Source: Neisseria perflava
Lineage (GTDB): Bacteria; Pseudomonadota; Gammaproteobacteria; Burkholderiales; Neisseriaceae
DNA: 64,000 nucleotides
Assembly: GCF_019334725.1 (NCBI RefSeq)
Contig: NZ_CP079818.1
Span: 1,798,001 to 1,862,000 of the forward strand
Reading direction: 5' to 3'
Shown: in pieces, positions 1 to 8,928 of the stretch
How positions within the stretch are numbered: position 1 is the stretch's first letter
How the letters are laid out: every line of letters begins with the position of its first letter
The notes under the pieces: model-generated
What the model saw: the letters and a program-made list of their open reading frames with translations, nothing else
Told to the model about the DNA's origin: nothing
Database searches by the model: none
Program-made: the position numbers and the translations under genes

Positions 1-1
1 G

Positions 2-1939
2 ATTGTCATCTTCTTTTCCATCTTGCTGGCGCGGTTCTTTTACTTACAAGTGACTCAACACAATGAGTTTTCCGGTCAGGCATCGAGCAACCGCATCACC
101 CTGATTCCAACGCCGCCCGTACGCGGCGAAATCGTCGATATCAACGGCGTTCCTTTGGCCAAAAACTATCCTGTCTTTTCGCTTGAAGTTATTCCCAGCC
201 GCATCGAAGGCAAGATGGAAGATGTCATTGAAGCATTGAGAAAATACGTCGATATTACGCCGACAGATTTAAAACGCTTCAAAAAATACCGCGAAAGCTA
301 TCGAAAATTTGAAAACATCCCGCTCAAGCTCAGGCTGACCGATGAAGAGGCTGCGCGTTTATCCGTGCATCTGCGCGAATTCAAAGGCGTAGAGGTCAAT
401 TCACGCACATTCCGCGAATATCCTTACGGCAAGCTGACTTCCCATTTCTTAGGCTATATCGGCCGTATTAGCGATAAAGACAAAGAAATGCTGGAAGAAG
501 AAGGCCTGACCGCCCTCTACCGCGGCAGCACGCATATCGGCAAATCAGGCCTGGAAAAATATTACGAACACCAGCTTCATGGCATCCCAGGCTATCAGGA
601 AGTCGAAAAAGACGCTTACGGCAATATCGTCCGCGTATTAAAAAATGTTCCGTCCAAAATGGGGCAAACCTTGCGCCTAGGCATGGATATCCGTATGCAA
701 CAGGAAGCCGACCGCATCTTGGGCGACCGCCGTGGCGCATTGGTGGCCATTAATCCGCAAGACGGTACTGTTTTGGCATTTGTTTCCAAACCATCTTTCG
801 ATCCCAACCTCTTTATTGACGGCATCGACAGCGATACTTGGAAAATGCTGAATGACGATTGGAAAAAGCCTTTGATCAACCGCGTTACCCAAGGCCTTTA
901 TCCGCCGGGCTCTACATTCAAACCCTTTATGGGCATGGCTTTGTTGGAAAGCGGCAAAATCACTCAAAACACCATCGTCCCCGCCCCCGGCGCATGGAGC
1001 ATACCCGGCAGCCGCCATATTTTCCGCGACTCTGTCCGCAGCGGTCACGGCTCGGCCAACTTGAGCAAGGCCATTCAAGTATCCTCAGATACCTTCTTCT
1101 ATCGCTTGGGTTACGAAATGGGTATCGACAAAGCCTCTCCGTATCTGGCGCAATTCGGTTTCGGCCAAAAAACCGGTATTGACCTGCCTAGTGAATATGT
1201 AGGCGTTTTGCCCAGCCGCGAATGGAAAGCCAAACGCTTTGCCAAATCTTCCGACCCGACTGCCAAAGAATGGCGTGCCGGCGAGATGGTTTCCGTCAGT
1301 ATCGGCCAAGGCTACAATGCCTACACGCCTTTGCAAATGGCACATGCGACAGCCTCTCTGGCCAATAACGGTGTCGTTCATCAGCCGCATTTGGTCAAAG
1401 AAATATTGGATTTCGGTGCGCGTAAAATTACCCGCATCAATCCTAATCCCGAACGTCAAATTCCGTTTAAAACCGACAACTTCGAATACGTCAAACGCGC
1501 AATGGAGAAGGTATTGAAACCGGGCGGTACGGCACACCGTATCGGTGGCGGACTCGCTTACACAATGGGCGGTAAAACCGGTACGGCCCAAGTCGTACAA
1601 ATCAAACAGGGCGGCCGCTACAATGCCGCAGCCCTGCGCGAACAACACCGCGACCACGCATGGTTTATCTCGTTTGCGCCATTGGAAAAACCTGAAATCG
1701 CCATTGCCGTTATTTTGGAAAACGGCGGCTGGGGTGCGTATGCCGCGCCATTGGCCCGTGAAATGACTGATTTTTATATGCTTCACGTCAAGCCGCAACA
1801 GTTTTCAGACGGCCTTGAAACAGATTCGGCCAAAACTGAAAAAACTGATAAACATCAGCCTATTACCAGCATTTTCCAATCTGCCTACGGACTGACGCCG
1901 ACAAGCCCTGCCTCACAGCCGGAGGTTCACCATGAATAA
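2..1939 (+). CDS. mrdA: Penicillin-binding protein 2 (elongation transpeptidase), 5' end cut by window
   Basis: Cross-links peptidoglycan for side-wall growth, working with RodA in the inner membrane. The frame is open from base 2 and begins inside the N-terminal membrane helix, so the true start lies upstream; the first ATG/TTG in the window is not the start. The PBP dimer domain is followed by the transpeptidase domain with all active-site motifs: STFK (nucleophile Ser, bases 911-922), an SSD motif and KTGT (from base 1574). The order PBP2 then RodA, with an 8-base overlap (ATGAATAA), is the usual mre operon arrangement, and it separates this protein from the division PBP (penA/ftsI) of Neisseria. 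The C-terminal tail carries DUS-derived codons (FSDGL). The identification is secure. Confidence 0.95.
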   Translation: MVIFFSILLARFFYLQVTQHNEFSGQASSNRITLIPTPPVRGEIVDINGVPLAKNYPVFSLEVIPSRIEGKMEDVIEALRKYVDITPTDLKRFKKYRESYRKFENIPLKLRLTDEEAARLSVHLREFKGVEVNSRTFREYPYGKLTSHFLGYIGRISDKDKEMLEEEGLTALYRGSTHIGKSGLEKYYEHQLHGIPGYQEVEKDAYGNIVRVLKNVPSKMGQTLRLGMDIRMQQEADRILGDRRGALVAINPQDGTVLAFVSKPSFDPNLFIDGIDSDTWKMLNDDWKKPLINRVTQGLYPPGSTFKPFMGMALLESGKITQNTIVPAPGAWSIPGSRHIFRDSVRSGHGSANLSKAIQVSSDTFFYRLGYEMGIDKASPYLAQFGFGQKTGIDLPSEYVGVLPSREWKAKRFAKSSDPTAKEWRAGEMVSVSIGQGYNAYTPLQMAHATASLANNGVVHQPHLVKEILDFGARKITRINPNPERQIPFKTDNFEYVKRAMEKVLKPGGTAHRIGGGLAYTMGGKTGTAQVVQIKQGGRYNAAALREQHRDHAWFISFAPLEKPEIAIAVILENGGWGAYAAPLAREMTDFYMLHVKPQQFSDGLETDSAKTEKTDKHQPITSIFQSAYGLTPTSPASQPEVHHE

Positions 1940-3083
1940 CACATCAGCGTGGAAAACATTCAAATCCACCATTGCAGCCCCAATTGACCCTTGGCTGTTT
2001 TTTGCCATGCTCGCCATCTACATCATGAGCCTGTTTTTGCTCTATTCTGCAGACGGGCAAGAGTTCGGCCAATTGGAAAACAAAACCATCCATACCGTTT
2101 TGGGCTTTGCCCTGTTATGGATTATCGCCGTATTCAAGCCGCAAACGGCCGCCAAAGTTGCCCTGCCTGTTTATATCGTCGGCGTATTACTGCTGATTGG
2201 CGTCGAAGTTGCCGGCGTTACCGTCAACGGTTCGACCCGTTGGCTGAGCCTAGGTTTTACCCGTATCCAACCTTCCGAAATCATGAAAATCGGTATTCCC
2301 ATGACTGTCGCGTGGTATTTCCAACGCTATGAAGGCCGTCTGAAATGGATACATTATATTGTCGCCCTCGTGCTGATTCTTGTTCCTGTCGCCCTGATTT
2401 TGAAGCAGCCCGACCTCGGTACGGCCGCGCTGATTATGGCTTCGGGCATTTTTGTCATCTTTTTTGCCGGATTGCCCTGGAAAGCCATTTTTGCCGCTAT
2501 TATTGCCTTTGTGGCCGCCCTGCCGCTCTTGTGGAACTACGGCATGCACGACTACCAGAAAACCCGCGTCCTTACCTTGCTCGACCCGACCAAAGACCCG
2601 TTGGGTGCAGGCTACCACATCATCCAATCCATGATTGCCATCGGCTCGGGCGGCGTATGGGGTAAGGGCTGGCTCAACGGCACACAAACCCATTTAGACT
2701 ATATTCCCGAATCAACGACTGACTTTATTTTCGCAGTATTCGGCGAAGAGTTCGGTCTGATCGGCAATATCCTTTTGCTGCTGGTTTACCTTATCATTCT
2801 GGCACGCGGATTGTGGATTGCCGCACAAGCGCAATCCCTTTACAGCCGTACTTTGGCAGGTGCATTGACCATGACCTTCTTCTGCTACGCCTTTGTAAAC
2901 ATGGGCATGGTCAGCGGTATTTTACCCGTTGTCGGCGTCCCCCTCCCCTTGGTCAGCTACGGCGGTACGGCTACGCTTTCTATCATGGTGGTGCTGGCCC
3001 TATTGATGGGTATCGCCAACGAACATAAAAACCTCCGCCGTCGTAATATGGACAACGACGATCTGACTGAAAGTAAGGAATAA
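1932..3083 (+). CDS. rodA: Rod shape-determining protein RodA (SEDS glycosyltransferase)
   Basis: 383 residues. SEDS-family lipid II polymerase that makes glycan strands for lateral wall growth and pairs with PBP2. The protein is almost entirely hydrophobic helices and shows the family signatures RIQPSEIMKIG and KQPDLGTA, and near the C-terminus the GILPVVGVPLPLVSYGG segment typical of RodA/FtsW. The start overlaps the end of the PBP2 gene, so the two are probably translationally coupled. The next gene begins one base after the stop, so all three are likely one transcript. FtsW is the paralogue to exclude; the partner PBP2 and the short N-terminus favour RodA. A DUS encodes GRLK around residue 137. 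Confidence 0.95.
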   Translation: MNNTSAWKTFKSTIAAPIDPWLFFAMLAIYIMSLFLLYSADGQEFGQLENKTIHTVLGFALLWIIAVFKPQTAAKVALPVYIVGVLLLIGVEVAGVTVNGSTRWLSLGFTRIQPSEIMKIGIPMTVAWYFQRYEGRLKWIHYIVALVLILVPVALILKQPDLGTAALIMASGIFVIFFAGLPWKAIFAAIIAFVAALPLLWNYGMHDYQKTRVLTLLDPTKDPLGAGYHIIQSMIAIGSGGVWGKGWLNGTQTHLDYIPESTTDFIFAVFGEEFGLIGNILLLLVYLIILARGLWIAAQAQSLYSRTLAGALTMTFFCYAFVNMGMVSGILPVVGVPLPLVSYGGTATLSIMVVLALLMGIANEHKNLRRRNMDNDDLTESKE

Positions 3084-3084
3084 T

Positions 3085-3744
3085 ATGGAATTAGGTGTAG
3101 AAATCGGCAAACTTCTCGTTGCACTTCTTGTACTGATCAACCCCTTCAGCGCACTCTCGATTTATCTTGACCTGACGCAAGACCACAGCACCAAAGAAAA
3201 ACGCAGAATTGCGCGTACTGCCGCATTAGCCGTTTTCATCGTGATTGTCGTCTTTGCACTGAGCGGCGGTATCTTGTTGAAAGTACTCGGCATCAGCGTG
3301 GGCTCTTTCCAAGTCGGCGGCGGCATTTTGGTTTTACTGATTGCCATCTCCTTGATGAACGGCAACGACAATCCGGCCAAGCCCAAAATCGATCCTAATT
3401 CAGAAGAGCATCACCATGCGCAACAAGTCCGCCGCAATGAAAAAGCCATTGCCGTCGTCCCCATTGCCATTCCGATTACCATCGGCCCCGGCGGTATTTC
3501 TACCGTCATCATTTACTCCTCTGCCGCCAAAAATTACAGCGATATTGCCCTGATTATCATCTCCGGCTTTCTGGTCAGCCTGATTTGCTATCTCATCCTG
3601 ATCGTTGCCGGACGCATCAGCAAACGCTTGGGCACGACCGGCCTGACCATCCTCAACCGCATTATGGGCATGATGCTTGCCGCCATTTCCGTAGAGATTA
3701 TTGTTGCCGGATTAAAATCTATTTTTCCCCAACTGGTCGCTTGA
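3085..3744 (+). CDS. MarC/YhgN-family integral membrane protein
   Basis: 219 residues with six predicted membrane helices. Family signs are the N-terminal LINPFSALSIYLDLT segment and the central IPITIGPGGIST motif, both typical of the MarC (NAAT) family. Substrate and function are not settled for this family; the old link of marC to multidrug resistance has been withdrawn, so only the family is claimed. A His-rich hydrophilic loop (EEHHHAQQ) sits between the two halves. It lies one base after rodA and ends before a DUS hairpin, so it is the last gene of the mrdA-rodA unit. No functional link to wall growth can be shown from sequence. Confidence 0.85.
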   Translation: MELGVEIGKLLVALLVLINPFSALSIYLDLTQDHSTKEKRRIARTAALAVFIVIVVFALSGGILLKVLGISVGSFQVGGGILVLLIAISLMNGNDNPAKPKIDPNSEEHHHAQQVRRNEKAIAVVPIAIPITIGPGGISTVIIYSSAAKNYSDIALIIISGFLVSLICYLILIVAGRISKRLGTTGLTILNRIMGMMLAAISVEIIVAGLKSIFPQLVA

Positions 3745-3764
3745 AGTACAATCATCACAATAAA

Positions 3765-3793
3765 AGGCCGTCTGAAACATTTTCAGACGGCCT
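3765..3793 (+). terminator. DUS inverted pair, terminator of mrdA-rodA-marC
   Basis: AGGCCGTCTGAA (3765-3776) and its reverse complement (3782-3793) form a perfect 12-bp stem with a short loop just after the marC-like stop. Confidence 0.85.
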
Positions 3794-3824
3794 CATAAAA
3801 ACATAAAAACAAAGGAGCCCAACC

Positions 3825-5168
3825 ATGTTTCACAGCACCCATGTCTTTACCGGTGAAACCATTTGCCGCCGACCGGCACAAAACTACACCGAATTTACCG
3901 ACGAATTAAACCGCCTCCAAACCCTTCAGCAAACCTTCGCACAATCAAGCATTATCGAGCGCACCGCCCTCTTACAACAATTTGCCGACAGCCTCACCCA
4001 AAACCAAGAACGCCTCGCCGAAATGGTTTGCGAAGAAGTCGGCCGCTGCCTGCATGAATGCCGCGCCGAAATCAGCAAATCCATCGAGCTTATCCGCTAC
4101 TACGTCCGCCTCGCGCCTGAACTGCTCTCCCATAAAACCATCGCCACCCAAGCCAGCCTCAGCCAAGTCCGCTTCGAGCCTTTGGGCGTTGTTTTGGCAG
4201 TCATGCCGTGGAACTATCCTGTTTGGCAGATTTTACGATTTGCCATCCCGGCCCTGTGCGCCGGCAATGCCTGCGCGGTCAAGCCTGCGCCCAGTGTCGC
4301 CCGCGTCAGCGAAACCCTCTTCAGCCTCGTCCCCAAAGGTTTGCCGCTTATCGGCGCATGGTTAAGTCATGAAGACACGCTTAAAGCCATCGAAGATACC
4401 GATGCCATGGCATTTACCGGTTCGACCCATACCGGCCGCCTGCTGGCCGCACATGCAGGCAAACATCTGAAAAAAACCGTCCTTGAACTGGGCGGCAGCA
4501 ATCCGTTTATCATCCTGCCCGATGCCGATCTCCAACGCGCAGCCATCGACGCCTGCTATTCACGCTTCCGCGATGCCGGACAATCCTGCAATGCCGCCAA
4601 ACGCATCGTTGTTACCCAAGATATTGCCGAACAATTTATCCCGCTCTTCCTTGCCGAATGCGCCAAACTGCAAACCGGCAATCCCAAAGACCCGAACACT
4701 ACCCTTGCCCCGCTTCACCGCGAAGACCTGCGTCAAACCGTACACGAGCAGGTTCAAGATGCGGTTGCACATGGCGCGCAGTGCTTGAGCGGCGGTTATA
4801 TCCCTGAGGGAGAAAGCTGGTTTTACCCTGCCACGGTATTGGATCAAATCAACCCGAACTGCCGCGTTTGGCACGAAGAAGTCTTCGGCCCAGTTGCCAT
4901 GATTTTACGCGCCAACAATCCGGATCACGCCGTCGCACTTGCCAACGACACACCTTTCGGCCTCGGCGCCTGTATCTACACAGCCGACACGGCAAATGCA
5001 TGGCAATACGCCGAAAAAATTCAAGCAGGCTCTGTCTTTATCAACCGCCACACCAGCAGCGATCTGCGCCTACCTTTTGGTGGCGTCAAAGCTTCAGGTT
5101 ATGGACGCGAGCTATCAGAATTCGGGCTGTACGAATTCGTCAACGTCAAAACCTATTGGCAAAAATAA
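3825..5168 (+). CDS. NAD(P)-dependent aldehyde dehydrogenase, succinate-semialdehyde type
   Basis: 447 residues, aldehyde dehydrogenase superfamily. Oxidises an aldehyde to the acid; closest in character to the short succinate-semialdehyde dehydrogenases (Sad/YneI type), which lack an N-terminal extension. Visible motifs: MPWNYPVWQ of the Rossmann domain, FTGSTHTG of the nucleotide-binding loop, catalytic Glu in ELGGSNPF, catalytic Cys in GQSCNAAKR and the C-terminal EVFGPVA. The start has a good ribosome binding site (AAAGGAG, 8 bases upstream). It stands alone between two DUS hairpins. The exact substrate cannot be read from sequence; no GABA transaminase gene is adjacent. Confidence 0.85.
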   Translation: MFHSTHVFTGETICRRPAQNYTEFTDELNRLQTLQQTFAQSSIIERTALLQQFADSLTQNQERLAEMVCEEVGRCLHECRAEISKSIELIRYYVRLAPELLSHKTIATQASLSQVRFEPLGVVLAVMPWNYPVWQILRFAIPALCAGNACAVKPAPSVARVSETLFSLVPKGLPLIGAWLSHEDTLKAIEDTDAMAFTGSTHTGRLLAAHAGKHLKKTVLELGGSNPFIILPDADLQRAAIDACYSRFRDAGQSCNAAKRIVVTQDIAEQFIPLFLAECAKLQTGNPKDPNTTLAPLHREDLRQTVHEQVQDAVAHGAQCLSGGYIPEGESWFYPATVLDQINPNCRVWHEEVFGPVAMILRANNPDHAVALANDTPFGLGACIYTADTANAWQYAEKIQAGSVFINRHTSSDLRLPFGGVKASGYGRELSEFGLYEFVNVKTYWQK

Positions 5169-5184
5169 ACTGTTGCATTAACTC

Positions 5185-5216
5185 AGGCCGTCTGAAAACC
5201 CGATTTCAGACGGCCT
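5185..5216 (+). terminator. DUS inverted pair after the aldehyde dehydrogenase
   Basis: AGGCCGTCTGAA at 5185-5196 pairs with TTCAGACGGCCT at 5205-5216. The IS element begins at the very next base. Confidence 0.85.
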
Positions 5217-5235
5217 GAGACCTTTGCAAAATTCC
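5217..5235 (+). repeat. IS left inverted repeat
   Basis: 19 bp, exact reverse complement of 6415-6433; preceded by GGCCT. Confidence 0.9.
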
Positions 5236-5279
5236 CCAAAATCCCCTAAATTCCTACTAAGACATTTAGGGGATTTTCC

Positions 5280-6287
5280 ATGACCACCTTCTTTCAGCAA
5301 ACCGTCCAAGCCATGATCGTCAAACACATCGACCGCTTCCCACTATTGAAGTTGGATCAGGTAATTGATTGGCAACCGATCGAACAGTACCTGAATCGTC
5401 AAAGAACCCGTTACCTTAGAGATCACCGCGGCCGTCCCGCCTATCCCCTGTTGTCCATGTTCAAAGCCGTCCTGCTCGGACAATGGCACAGCCTCTCCGA
5501 TCCCGAACTCAAACACAGCCTCATCACCCGCATCGATTTCAACCTGTTTTGCCGTTTTGACGAACTGAGCATCCCCGATTACAGCACCTTATGCCGCTAC
5601 CGCAACTGGCTGGCGCAAGACGACACCCTGTCTGAACTGCTAAAACTGATTAACCGACAACTGACCGAAAAAAACCTAAAAGTAGAGAAAGCATCTGCCA
5701 CCGTCATTGACGCCACCATTATTCAGACCGCCGGCAGCAAACAGCGTCAGGCCATAGAAGTCGATGAAGAAGGACAAGTCAGCAGCCAAACCACACCGAG
5801 TAAAGACAGCGATGCCCGTTGGATAAAGAAAAGCGGCCTCTACAAACTCGGTTACAAACAACATACCCGTACCGATGCGGAAGGCTATATTGAGAAACTG
5901 CACATTACCCCTGCCAATGCCCATGAATGCAAACACCTGTTGCCTTTGTTGGAAGGCCTATCCAAAGGTACGACCGTCTATGCCGACAAAGGCTACGACA
6001 GTAAGGAAAACCGGCAACATCTGAAAGAGCATCGGCTGCAGGACGGCATTATGCGCAAAGCCCACCGCAAACATCCGCTGTCGGAAGCACAAACCAAACG
6101 TAACCGATATTTATCAAAAACCCGTTATGTGGTCGAACAGAGCTTCGGTACGCTGCACCGTAAATTCCGCTATGCCCGGGCAGTCTATTTTGGTCTGCTC
6201 AAAGTAAGTGCACAAAGCCATCTGAAGGCGATGTGTTTGAACCTTTTGAAAGCGGCTAACAGGCTAAGTGTGCCTGTTGCCGCCTAA
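5280..6287 (+). CDS. IS5-family transposase (DDE)
   Basis: 335 residues, full length with no frameshift. N-terminal IS5-type region (residues 1-110, with the YPLLSMFKAVLLGQW segment) followed by the DDE catalytic core: Asp144 in VIDATIIQT, Asp236 in YADKGYDS and Glu286 in VVEQSFG, the last part of the Y-(2)-R-(3)-E signature (RYLSKTRYVVEQ). All three acidic residues are present, so the enzyme may be active. The gene fills the element between its inverted repeats. Confidence 0.95.
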   Translation: MTTFFQQTVQAMIVKHIDRFPLLKLDQVIDWQPIEQYLNRQRTRYLRDHRGRPAYPLLSMFKAVLLGQWHSLSDPELKHSLITRIDFNLFCRFDELSIPDYSTLCRYRNWLAQDDTLSELLKLINRQLTEKNLKVEKASATVIDATIIQTAGSKQRQAIEVDEEGQVSSQTTPSKDSDARWIKKSGLYKLGYKQHTRTDAEGYIEKLHITPANAHECKHLLPLLEGLSKGTTVYADKGYDSKENRQHLKEHRLQDGIMRKAHRKHPLSEAQTKRNRYLSKTRYVVEQSFGTLHRKFRYARAVYFGLLKVSAQSHLKAMCLNLLKAANRLSVPVAA

Positions 6288-6414
6288 AAGGCGGCCGGAT
6301 GCCTGATTATCGGGTATCCAAGGGGGATTAAGGGGGGTATTTGAGTAGAATCAGTGGATATTCGAAACAAAAACAGCCGAAAACCTGTGTTTAGGTTTCG
6401 GCTGTCGGGGGAAA

Positions 6415-6433
6415 GGAATTTTGCAAAGGTCTC
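6415..6433 (-). repeat. IS right inverted repeat
   Basis: 19 bp, perfect partner of 5217-5235; followed by GGCCT (6434-6438). Confidence 0.9.
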
Positions 6434-6633
6434 GGCCTGATGTTGTTTAAAAAAGCTGGCAAAAATATTGTATTTAATCTCGTACAAACCCTGCAAAATC
6501 AAAGCCGCTCAAAAATAGAAACCTATTTTAAAAAGCAATCCATATTCCCACGTCTCTGTTGAAGCAGCAGATTATCATGTCCTTCATTCCGATTGCTGCA
6601 TTAAACCGTTTCTAAAATACCCAATAAACAAAA

Positions 6634-6665
6634 ATGCCGTCTGAAATACAACTTCCAGACGGCAT
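6634..6665 (-). terminator. AT-dialect DUS hairpin, terminator of maeB
   Basis: ATGCCGTCTGAA (6634-6645) faces a copy with one mismatch (TCCAGACGGCAT, 6654-6665). One of the few AT-dialect copies here, just past the malic enzyme stop. The 200 bases between this and the IS hold no gene I can support. Confidence 0.75.
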
Positions 6666-6690
6666 TTTCAATCAAATACTACTTACCGGA

Positions 6691-7971
6691 TTACAATTTC
6701 AAACCGGCCAGTTTAGCAGTATACGCATCCAAATCAGCGATTGGACGGGTAGCCACGCCGCTTTCCATTGCTGCTTTAGCAGTAGCTGTAGCAACGCGAG
6801 GCAACAGGCGGGAATCGAATGGGGTAGGAATCAGGTATTCCGCGCCGAATTCAAATTTCTTACCGTAAGCAGCAATCACTTCCTCAGGCACTTCTTCCAT
6901 TGCCAAGTCAGCCAAAGCGTATACACAAGCGCGTTTCATTTCTTCGTTGATGGTGGTCGCGCCGACATCCAATGCGCCACGGAAGATGAATGGGAAGCAC
7001 AATACGTTGTTTACTTGGTTCGGGAAGTCTGAGCGACCGGTACCGATTACCACATCCGGACGGGTTTCTTTTGCCAAAGGAGGCAGAATTTCCGGATTTG
7101 GGTTTGCCATAGCGAACACGATTGGTTTTTCGTTCATGGTATTCAGCATTTCAGGTGTCAGCAGGTTTGCGCCGGACAGACCCAAGAAGATGTCTTTACC
7201 TTTAACGGCATCAGCCAATACGCGTTGGCCGTTGTCTTCGATGGCGTAGAATTGTTTGGACTCGTCCATACGGTCTTTGTCTTCGCGGGTTTTATAAATC
7301 ACGCCTTTGGAGTCGCAGACAGTTACGTTTTCACGTTTCAGCCCCAAATCCAGCAATTGGTTCAAGCAAGCGATCGCAGCGGCACCTGCACCGGAGCACA
7401 CCAAAGTTGCTTCTTCGATTTTGCGGCCGGTATAACGCAAAGCGTTCAGTACAGCGGCAGCGGTAATGATGGCGGTACCGTGTTGGTCGTCGTGGAATAC
7501 GGGGATTTTGCAGCGTTTGCGCAATTCGCGTTCGATGTAGAAGCACTCAGGCGCTTTGATGTCTTCGAGGTTGATACCGCCGAAAGTCGGTTCCAAAGAA
7601 GCGATGATGTCTACCAGTTTTTGCGGGTCTTTTTCATCGATTTCGATATCGAATACGTCAACGCCGGCGAATTTTTTGAACAATACGCCTTTGCCTTCCA
7701 TTACAGGTTTGCCGGCCAATGCGCCGATGTTGCCCAAACCCAACACTGCGGTACCGTTGGAAATCACGGCAACCAAATTGCCTTTGGCAGTGTATTTGTA
7801 GGCAGTTTGAGGATCGGCATGGATTTCCATACAAGGAGCAGCTACGCCCGGAGAGTACGCCAACGCCAAGTCTTTAGAAGTAGCCAAAGATTTGGTTGGG
7901 GTAACGGAGATTTTGCCCGGCACGGGGAATTCGTGGAACTGCAGGGCGGCTTCTTTTAATGAATTTTCCAT
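6691..7971 (-). CDS. maeB: Malic enzyme (malate dehydrogenase, decarboxylating)
   Basis: 426 residues. Converts malate to pyruvate and CO2 with reduction of NAD(P)+, in the cytoplasm. N-terminal malic domain with YSPGVAAPC, catalytic/metal region NLEDIKAPECF and FHDDQHGT, then a Rossmann domain with CSGAGAAA. It matches the malic half of the MaeB family but lacks the roughly 330-residue phosphotransacetylase-like C-terminal domain of the E. coli enzyme; it is a complete short form, not a truncation, since it ends cleanly before a terminator. Start is ATG at 7971. Single-gene unit; the upstream 263 bases hold its promoter region. Confidence 0.93.
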   Translation of the reverse strand: MENSLKEAALQFHEFPVPGKISVTPTKSLATSKDLALAYSPGVAAPCMEIHADPQTAYKYTAKGNLVAVISNGTAVLGLGNIGALAGKPVMEGKGVLFKKFAGVDVFDIEIDEKDPQKLVDIIASLEPTFGGINLEDIKAPECFYIERELRKRCKIPVFHDDQHGTAIITAAAVLNALRYTGRKIEEATLVCSGAGAAAIACLNQLLDLGLKRENVTVCDSKGVIYKTREDKDRMDESKQFYAIEDNGQRVLADAVKGKDIFLGLSGANLLTPEMLNTMNEKPIVFAMANPNPEILPPLAKETRPDVVIGTGRSDFPNQVNNVLCFPFIFRGALDVGATTINEEMKRACVYALADLAMEEVPEEVIAAYGKKFEFGAEYLIPTPFDSRLLPRVATATAKAAMESGVATRPIADLDAYTAKLAGLKL

Positions 7972-8234
7972 TTATCGATCCTGTTTGCGAGAGAGATTTT
8001 ACAGCGAACAAGTCTGAAACAGGCTGCTTCAGACGTTTAAAATTTCTAAAGTCGGGTTGTTAACAGACAGACTTTGTAAGGGACCGTAATTTTATCATGT
8101 TCTTTTGGTGGCGCATACCGATATTTATTACATTTGTTTTGATATTTCGTTTTATTTGGTTTTATGTCTAAAAACTTCTGTAATAATATTTCTTCGCCAC
8201 ACTACCCTTCTTTCAGATGGCATTTTATTTAAAC
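7972..8234. other. Intergenic region between tmk and maeB
   Basis: AT-rich stretch without a supportable gene. It must hold the maeB promoter. A degenerate DUS-like inverted repeat (TCTGAAACAGGCTGCTTCAGA, near 8015-8035) lies in the maeB leader. Confidence 0.5.
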
Positions 8235-8861
8235 TTAAACATTCAATCCAAAATGACTGTCTAGCGCGGTTTCAATCTGATTTTTTACCGCGTCCAGACT
8301 TTGGCTGCTGTCGATGACGGCATAGCGTTCCGGCTGTTCGTTAGCACGTTGCAGATATACTTCGCGCACCCGATTGAAAAACTCGGCTTCTTCTTGTTCA
8401 AAGCGGTCTTTCTCGCGCGTTTGGTTGATGCGCGCCATCGATACTTCCAAAGGCACATCCAACAGCAAAGTTAAATCTGGGCGGAAATCGTCCTGTACCC
8501 AATGCTCAAGCGTGGCAATATCTTGCAAGGGAACACCGCGCCCACCTCCTTGATAGGCAAACGTTGCATCAGTAAAGCGGTCGGAAACCACATGAGTGCC
8601 GTTTCTCAGGGCAGGCAGAATGACCGTTTCCAAGTGTTGCTGTCTGGCGGCAAACATCAGCAGAGTTTCGGTACGCAGGCTGACTTGGGTGGCAGGGTTG
8701 AGCAGGATTTCACGCAATGCTTCTCCGGCCGGAGTGCCTCCCGGTTCGCGCGTAAACAATACGGGCAGTTGGTGTTTCTCAAACCATGCTTTCATTACGG
8801 CGAGGTTGGTGGATTTGCCTGCGCCGTCTATGCCGTCAAGGGTAATAAATCTGGGTTTCAT
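8235..8861 (-). CDS. tmk: Thymidylate kinase
   Basis: 208 residues. Phosphorylates dTMP to dTDP with ATP in the dTTP pathway. The P-loop DGIDGAGKST starts near residue 9, followed by the TREPGGTPAGE segment and the DRFTDATFAYQGGGRG motif that binds dTMP. Length is normal for the family. It lies downstream of mltG in the same direction, a common pairing, but a DUS hairpin sits between them. Confidence 0.97.
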   Translation of the reverse strand: MKPRFITLDGIDGAGKSTNLAVMKAWFEKHQLPVLFTREPGGTPAGEALREILLNPATQVSLRTETLLMFAARQQHLETVILPALRNGTHVVSDRFTDATFAYQGGGRGVPLQDIATLEHWVQDDFRPDLTLLLDVPLEVSMARINQTREKDRFEQEEAEFFNRVREVYLQRANEQPERYAVIDSSQSLDAVKNQIETALDSHFGLNV

Positions 8862-8880
8862 ATGGATATCGTTAATCTAA

Positions 8881-8921
8881 AGGCCGTCTGAAACAGGGAT
8901 TATAAATGTTTCAGACGGCCT
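8881..8921 (-). terminator. DUS inverted pair between mltG and tmk
   Basis: AGGCCGTCTGAA at 8881-8892 and TTCAGACGGCCT at 8910-8921. It lies after mltG and only 20 bases before the tmk start, so it would separate or attenuate the two genes. Confidence 0.75.
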
Positions 8922-8928
8922 ATTCGGT

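Larger units (their letters stand above)
5217..6433 (+). mobile_element. IS5-family insertion sequence, IS1106 type, complete
   Basis: A 1217-bp element bounded by perfect 19-bp inverted repeats, GAGACCTTTGCAAAATTCC at 5217-5235 and its complement at 6415-6433. It holds one intact transposase gene on the plus strand. The five bases GGCCT occur directly before the left end (5212-5216) and directly after the right end (6434-6438), and look like the target duplication. The original site would have been the trailing edge of the DUS hairpin. The name IS1106 is from memory of the meningococcal transposase sequence and would need a comparison with a reference. Confidence 0.9.
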
